Source: a bacterium
GTDB lineage: Bacteria > Sysuimicrobiota > Sysuimicrobiia > Sysuimicrobiales > Segetimicrobiaceae
NCBI GenBank assembly: GCA_035307765.1
Contig: DATGHU010000038.1
Coordinates: 1 to 10,685, forward strand
DNA: 10,685 bases
Reading direction: 5' to 3'
The translations under genes and the position numbers were made by a program. The notes below the pieces were generated by a model that saw only the letters and a list, made by a program, of their open reading frames with translations, had not been told where the DNA came from and did no database searches. Shown here piece by piece: positions 6,875 to 10,685 of the stretch. Position 1 is the stretch's first letter. Each line of letters begins with the position of its first letter.

Positions 6875-6888
6875 CTAGTATATGTTAG
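6875..6888 (-). promoter_or_regulatory. -10 box with overlapping imperfect palindrome upstream of the regulator gene
   Basis: The minus strand carries TATACT (6882-6877), 5/6 to TATAAT, giving a start near 6869 and a leader of about 30 nt. It lies inside an imperfect palindrome (CTA..ATAT..TAG, 10 of 14 positions symmetric) and abuts a second palindrome, AGGATCCT (6869-6876). The -35 is poor. A site covering the -10 would suit autoregulation by the DtxR-type protein, but the sequence does not clearly match a known DtxR or MntR box. Confidence 0.35.
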
Positions 6889-7341
6889 CCCATCAAAAAA
6901 TAGCGAGCGGGTCCGGCTGTGTCAACTCCCCTGCCGGAGTTCTGGGGTCCGCTTGGCAGGCTGGGTGGCGCTCGCCCCTGCGATGACGACCCGGGTCGCA
7001 AGCTCGAGCGGCATCATTTCGAGATTAGACACTCCAGAGGCCCGTCTTGCCTGGCCGCAAAGAAACCACGCGAGCCCAGGCGATCAGTCGAATGCGACGG
7101 TGAGGTCCTACGCGGAGCGTTCACGGCGCTCGCGGGGCTGGTGTTGTTGCCGTGGACGGACTGTCACACCTCTCACCTGAGAGCCTTTCTCCTGCAAGCG
7201 CACGTCTGTACGGGATTGCCTTAGCCAGGAATCTCCACTCGCACCTGGAAGATGGCGGAGCGAGAGTCCGGTGAGGTCCGGACAGCGACCGGCGCTCGCC
7301 CTGGTCCCCGGATTCGGGTAGGTGTATGGTGGAGGAAGAGG
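6889..7341. other. Intergenic stretch without a convincing gene
   Basis: About 450 bp separates the divergent regulator and DUF3147-like genes. Short frames exist but none has a ribosome site, a recognisable domain or plausible composition. Two small hairpins are visible: CTCTC/GAGAG at 7170-7183 with a 4-nt loop, and GTCCGG/CCGGAC at 7266-7283 with a 6-nt loop. The promoter for the rightward genes must lie here, but no clear -35/-10 pair is seen. An unrecognised RNA or a decayed gene cannot be excluded. Confidence 0.4.
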
Positions 7342-7611
7342 ATGACCATGGATATCGTGGTCAGGGCCGTAGGGTCTGCGCTCGTGATCGTGGCCATCAC
7401 CACAATGGCCCAGCGCAATGCGGCGCTTGGCGGATGGCTCGCCTCGCTGCCGCTGGTCACCGTGCTCTCCATCGCGTGGCTGTCCGTCGATCAGCGAGGA
7501 AACGGGCAGATCGTCAGGTTCTTGACGGGGGTCCTCTGGGGGCTCGCCCCCACCGCCGGCCTGCTCGTCATCACCGCCGGTCTGCTACTCCGGGGGTCCA
7601 TCTATCAGTGA
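7342..7611 (+). CDS. DUF3147-like small membrane protein, truncated by a frameshift
   Basis: The ATG at 7342 follows GGAGG (7331-7335) at 6 nt; an ATG at 7348 is an alternative. The frame gives 89 residues before a TGA at 7609-7611. Visible helices are DIVVRAVGSALVIVAITTMA near the N-terminus, a GGWLASLPLVTVLSIAWLSV segment (the LASLP motif is typical of DUF3147), and GVLWGLAPTAGLLVITAGLLL. The family normally has one more C-terminal helix and about 110-120 residues. That helix is present in the next frame (see 7596-7685), so the gene looks whole except for one missing base. The function of DUF3147 is unknown to me. It sits directly upstream of the CDF gene, probably in the same transcript. 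Confidence 0.7.
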   Translation: MTMDIVVRAVGSALVIVAITTMAQRNAALGGWLASLPLVTVLSIAWLSVDQRGNGQIVRFLTGVLWGLAPTAGLLVITAGLLLRGSIYQ

Positions 7612-7685
7612 CCCTCATGGCCGGGCTTGACGTCTGGGTCTTGTGTTTCTTCGCGGCGCGACAGGTGGGCCCCCTAGGGCCCTAA
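7596..7685 (+). pseudogene. Displaced C-terminal part of the DUF3147-like gene
   Basis: From the G-run at 7592-7596 the frame one base back reads VHLSVTLMAGLDVWVLCFFAARQVG and ends at TAA 7683-7685. This is a hydrophobic helix of the kind expected to close a DUF3147 protein. Adding one G to the five-G run joins it to the upstream 85 codons, giving a protein of about 114 residues. This is either a homopolymer sequence error or a real one-base deletion. The restored stop would lie 9 nt before the GTG of the CDF gene. Confidence 0.6.
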
Positions 7686-7694
7686 CATCCCAAC

Positions 7695-9131
7695 GTGGAC
7701 GCCCCCTCCATCCTCGGCATCCCCACCCGCGAGAAGCATCGGGTCGCCGTGACCTCGCTGCTCGCGGCGGCGTTCTTGACCGCGACGAAGCTCGCCGTCG
7801 GCGTCCTGACCGGGAGCCTGGGCATCATCTCGGAAGCGGCCCACTCCGCCCTGGATCTGATCGCCGCCGCGATCACCTATGTGTCGATTCGCGCCGCCGA
7901 CGCGCCGGCCGACGAGTCGCATCCATTCGGTCACGGGAAGGCCGAGCATCTCTCGGCTCTGATCCAAACCGGTTTGCTCATCCTCACGAGTGGATGGATC
8001 GTCGTCGAGGCGTTCCGCAGGCTCTTTCTCCGGGACGTGCACGTGGAGCCGTCCCCCTGGGCGTTCGCGGTGTTGTTCGTGTCCATCGTCATCGACACGG
8101 CCCGGGCCCGGGCACTGTTCCGCGCGGCGAGGAGGTACCAAAGCCAGGCCCTCGAGGCGAGCGCGCTGCATTTCTCGATGGACGTCTATGGCACGGGCGC
8201 GGTATTCTTGGCCCTCGTCCTGATTTCCGCCGCCCAGCATGGGTACCCGGGGTGGCTGCGGCAGGCCGACCCCGTCGCGGCGTTGCTGGTGGCGGGCATC
8301 ACCCTCTACGTCGGGCTACGGCTGGGGAACGCGACGATCGGCCCGCTCCTGGATGCCGCGCCGGAGGGGGTGGCGGACCGCATCGCGGCGGGGATCTCCC
8401 GCGTCCCAGAGGTACTACACAGCGAGCGGATCCGCGTTCGTCAGAGTGGCGGCAGACTCTTCGTCGACCTGCGGCTCATCCTCGCCAGCAACATCCCCTT
8501 CGAGCACGCAGAGTCCGTGGTAGACGCCGTCGAGGCGCAGGTGCATCAGCTGTATCCGACGGCGGACGTCGTCGTCGATGCCGCTCCAGGGACTCCCCCA
8601 TCCGGGGATCTGCTGGAGAGGATACGGTCGATCGCCAACCGGGAGAACTTTCAGATCCATGATGTCGTCGCCGTCACGATCGGTGGGCACGTGCACGCGG
8701 ACCTGGATCTGGAAGTGGACGGATCGCTGTCCCTGCAGGTCGCCCACGATCAGGCGACCCAGTTGGAGAGCGCCCTCCGCCGCGCGCTCCCCGAGGTCGA
8801 AGATATCAATGTCCACATCGAGCCACGCCTTAGTGGCGTGGTACGGGCACGAAAAGCGAAACGGGCCCAGGCCATTATGGAGCGCAAGATTCTCAAGGTC
8901 GTGCGGGGCACCCCCGGCGTGCTGGACTGCCACGCCCTGGAGGCCCACGACGTAGATCACGACCTGGTGGTCACCGTCCACTGCACGGTCGCGCCCGGGT
9001 TGTCGGTGACCCAGGTCCACACGATCACAGAGGACCTGGAGTTGCGGCTCCGTGCGGAGTTTCCCCGGATTACGCGGGTCAACATTCACCCCGAGCCTCG
9101 ACTGGGCCCAGAGCCGAGCCGCGAGCCTTAG
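7695..9131 (+). CDS. Cation diffusion facilitator (CDF) transporter with three tandem C-terminal domains
   Basis: 478 aa from a GTG at 7695, the first start after an in-frame stop at 7683-7685. There is no obvious Shine-Dalgarno, which suggests coupling to the upstream gene. Six helices lie in about residues 17-215, with the two family metal motifs HxxxD (His50/Asp54 in helix 2, His159/Asp163 in helix 5) plus HPFGHGKAEHL (76-86) and the VIDTARARALFRAARR loop (132-147). Typical CDF exporters are about 300 aa with one cytosolic metallochaperone-like domain. This one has three consecutive copies of that fold: about 222-297, 303-380 and 395-466, the last two ending in matching IEPRLSG and PEPRLGP. 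It exports divalent metal (Zn, Fe, Mn, Co or Ni) from cytosol by proton antiport. The HxxxD pair leans towards Zn or Fe, but selectivity is not certain. Confidence 0.95.
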   Translation: MDAPSILGIPTREKHRVAVTSLLAAAFLTATKLAVGVLTGSLGIISEAAHSALDLIAAAITYVSIRAADAPADESHPFGHGKAEHLSALIQTGLLILTSGWIVVEAFRRLFLRDVHVEPSPWAFAVLFVSIVIDTARARALFRAARRYQSQALEASALHFSMDVYGTGAVFLALVLISAAQHGYPGWLRQADPVAALLVAGITLYVGLRLGNATIGPLLDAAPEGVADRIAAGISRVPEVLHSERIRVRQSGGRLFVDLRLILASNIPFEHAESVVDAVEAQVHQLYPTADVVVDAAPGTPPSGDLLERIRSIANRENFQIHDVVAVTIGGHVHADLDLEVDGSLSLQVAHDQATQLESALRRALPEVEDINVHIEPRLSGVVRARKAKRAQAIMERKILKVVRGTPGVLDCHALEAHDVDHDLVVTVHCTVAPGLSVTQVHTITEDLELRLRAEFPRITRVNIHPEPRLGPEPSREP

Positions 9132-9437
9132 CCTCGGCGGGTGGCCTTCCAGACGTCTTGCGCATGGGGGAAACGACGGGATGCCGCTCGAGCGCGTGAC
9201 GGTCCTGATTCTCCCGGGCGCGGTGAGGGGCTGGGGCCTATCGATCTGCGCCAAATGGAAGGGCCTCTCTGGGTACCTGTCTCGGGTCAGACGGGTGGGT
9301 CACCGCACAGCCTCGATTTCCATGGTGGGTGAGGCAGGGAAGGTGAAACTTGACTTTGTCGAAGCGATCAACTCTAAAGAGTAAAGGATACGTGACGCAC
9401 GAGACTTGGCGGCACAACAAAACGATGGGGGGCCGTT
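9132..9437. other. Intergenic region between CDF and Kup genes
   Basis: 306 bp without a credible gene. It holds a promoter at 9350-9378 and a purine-rich ribosome site before 9438. A weak GCCGAG/CTCGGC inverted repeat (9113-9118 and 9133-9138) straddles the CDF stop but lacks a T-run. I looked for a ydaO-type (c-di-AMP) riboswitch, common before kup genes, and do not see its conserved core. Confidence 0.4.
9350..9378 (+). promoter_or_regulatory. Likely sigma-70-type promoter of the Kup gene
   Basis: TTGACT (9350-9355, 5/6) is followed by a 17-bp spacer and TCTAAA (9373-9378, 4/6). Transcription would start near 9385, giving a leader of about 50 nt before the GTG at 9438. The gene therefore appears to be transcribed separately from the CDF gene. 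Confidence 0.5.
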
Positions 9438-10685
9438 GTGTCTGACACGGTTGCCGAAGCCCGCACCCTTCCTGTTCGCAACGCGAGCCTGCGGGTCCTG
9501 AGCCTGGCGGCCTTGGGTGTCGTTTTCGGCGACATCGGAACAAGCCCTCTCTACACCCTGAAGACGGTCCTCGCCCTCACCGGCGCGGACCGTGATCCAG
9601 TCACGATCCTTGGCGCTCTGTCTCTCGTAATCTGGACACTGATCATCGTGACCACTATCAAATACGTCGCTTTTGCCATGCGGATCGATAACCAGGGTGA
9701 AGGTGGCATTCTCGCGCTCATGTCCCTGCTCATTGCCAAACTCAAGCCCCGGCCCGTCATTGTCGCACTTGGGCTTTTGGGGGCCGCGCTGATATATGGC
9801 GACGGGGCGATTACGCGGCGATCTCCGTGTTGTCGGCGGTCGAAGGGTTGAACATCGTCGCTCCCTCTTTCACGGCCTATGTGCTGCCTGTCTCCGTCCT
9901 GATTCTCGTCGCGCTTTTTTTCATCCAGCCCCAAGGAACGGCTCGGATCGGCAGGGCGTTCGGCCCGATCATGCTGGTGTGGTTCGCGACGATCGCCCTT
10001 CTTGGCATCTGGGGAATTATTCAGCATCCATCGGTACTGCTCGCGATAAATCCGACGCACGGTCTCTCCTACCTGTTCTCGCATGGCATGACCGGATTTC
10101 TGGTGCTCGGAGGTGTATTTCTCTGCGTGACGGGTGCCGAAGCACTTTATGCCGACATGGGGCACTTCGGTGCACGGCCCATCCGTCTGGCGTGGTCGGT
10201 TCTGGTTTTTCCGAGTCTGGTGCTCAACTATGCGGGTCAGACCGCACTCGTCCTTGAGGGTGCGCCCACGTCTGACAATATTTTCTACCGACTCTGCCCA
10301 TCGGCCTTGCTCATCCCGCTTGTCGTGCTTGCTACGATCGCCACGATCATCGCCAGCCAGTCTATCATCACCGGTGCTTTTTCGATGACGCGCCAGGCAA
10401 TCCAGCTCGGTTGGCTGCCGAGATTGCACATCACGCAGACGTCAGCGCAGGGGTATGGGCAGATCTATGTAGGTGCCGTCAACTGGGCGCTCATGACGGT
10501 CACATGTGGCCTGACCATTGTCTTTGGAAAGTCGGGCAACCTCGCGGCAGCTTACGGCATTGCCGTGTCGGCCACCATGCTTGCGACCTCGGCGCTGCTG
10601 TTTATCGCCATGCGCGAGATCTGGGGATGGAGCACGGCCAGGGCAGGTACAGTCGCTGGCGCATTTCTTATTGTCGATTTAGCAT
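9438..10685 (+). CDS. kup: KUP/HAK-family potassium uptake protein, frameshifted, 3' end missing
   Basis: The GTG at 9438 follows a six-G ribosome site (9427-9432). The N-terminal frame carries the KUP hallmarks GDIGTSPLYT (residues 31-40) and KYVAFAMRIDNQGEGGILAL (75-94), and reaches GDGAIT (121-126). There the frame breaks; continuing in place it stops at 9851. From 9818 the frame one base back continues without a stop to the right edge and reads AISVLSAVEGL, TGAEALYADMGHFG, IASQSIITGAFSMTRQAIQLG and GQIYVGAVNW, all standard KUP blocks. About 416 of the usual 620-630 codons are in the window. KUP proteins import K+ with H+ across the inner membrane. The gene is either interrupted by a real deletion or whole with a sequence error. 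No c-di-AMP riboswitch is seen upstream. Confidence 0.93.
9813..9820 (+). other. Frameshift point in the Kup gene
   Basis: The sequence reads ACG CGGCG where the invariant KUP block (GDGxITPAIS) predicts ACG CCG GCG. One C is missing after 9815. Restoring it links the two frames exactly at the conserved Pro-Ala. Confidence 0.85.

Noticed and set aside
7170-7183. CTCTC/GAGAG hairpin containing CTGAGA, considered as part of a TPP riboswitch
   Set aside because: The other conserved TPP elements, including the second CTGAT..GGATAATGCCAGCG half, are absent.
7592-7611. Programmed -1 frameshifting in the DUF3147-like gene
   Set aside because: The C CGG GGG context is not a canonical slippery heptamer and no clear downstream pseudoknot was seen. 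A plain deletion or sequence error is simpler, especially with the similar event in kup.
7643-8662. Open frame of 339 codons overlapping the CDF gene on the plus strand
   Set aside because: Arg/Gly/Pro-rich translation in an alternative frame of a well-supported CDF gene.
8415-9254. Minus-strand open frame opposite the CDF C-terminal domains
   Set aside because: The sense frame shows three coherent domains; the antisense product resembles nothing and has no start context.
9132-9437. Possible c-di-AMP (ydaO) riboswitch before kup
   Set aside because: The conserved core and pseudoknot sequences of that class are not visible; only a promoter and ribosome site are supported.
9551-10429. Minus-strand open frame (292 codons) opposite the Kup gene
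   Set aside because: The plus strand carries unmistakable KUP blocks through the same interval. The antisense product is charged, low-complexity shadow sequence.
1-10685. CRISPR arrays, tRNA or rRNA genes, insertion sequences, phage or attachment sites
   Set aside because: No regularly spaced repeats, cloverleaf, transposase motif, terminal inverted repeats or integrase were seen on either strand.

Overview
This is a GC-rich bacterial window in which nearly every gene handles inorganic cations. Starts include GTG as well as ATG, and several genes have strong purine-rich Shine-Dalgarno sites. No 16S, tRNA or phylogenetic marker is present. The lineage is therefore not determined; the gene types would suit a deep-branching high-GC environmental bacterium (actinobacterial-like or NC10/Rokubacteria-like), but this is only a guess.

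Layout, left to right. (1) 1-3471, minus strand: one uninterrupted frame for a giant P-type ATPase that runs off the left edge. It is a tandem of two ATPase units. The first has lost its catalytic aspartate and other signature residues. The second is an intact PEGLP/DKTGT (P2-like) pump. (2) 3472-3658: a divergent control region with a good sigma-70-type promoter facing right and a perfect 12-bp palindrome beside its -35. It serves a 136-aa single-helix membrane protein (3659-4069), possibly an accessory of the ATPase. (3) 4322-6836, minus strand: a likely three-gene unit read in the order DtxR/MntR-type metalloregulator, Nramp-like transporter with non-canonical metal-site motifs, and a 94-aa tail-anchored-looking protein with a near-ideal Shine-Dalgarno. 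(4) 6889-7341: a stretch without a convincing gene. (5) 7342-9131, plus strand: a DUF3147-like membrane protein with an apparent one-base deletion, then a cation diffusion facilitator carrying three consecutive C-terminal domains instead of one. (6) 9132-9437: a gap with a recognisable promoter, then a kup/trkD-type potassium transporter (9438 to the right edge), also with an apparent one-base deletion.

How they fit together. The DtxR-type regulator very probably senses Mn(II) or a related ion and controls the Nramp-like gene and its small partner. The CDF would export divalent metal, the tandem P-type ATPase would move a cation at ATP cost, and Kup would import potassium. The window reads as a cation-homeostasis region assembled from several independent transcription units rather than a single operon.

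The most notable items are the pseudo-ATPase/ATPase fusion, the altered Nramp site with its small membrane partner, the triple-CTD CDF, and two single-base frameshifts that are either sequence errors or real lesions.
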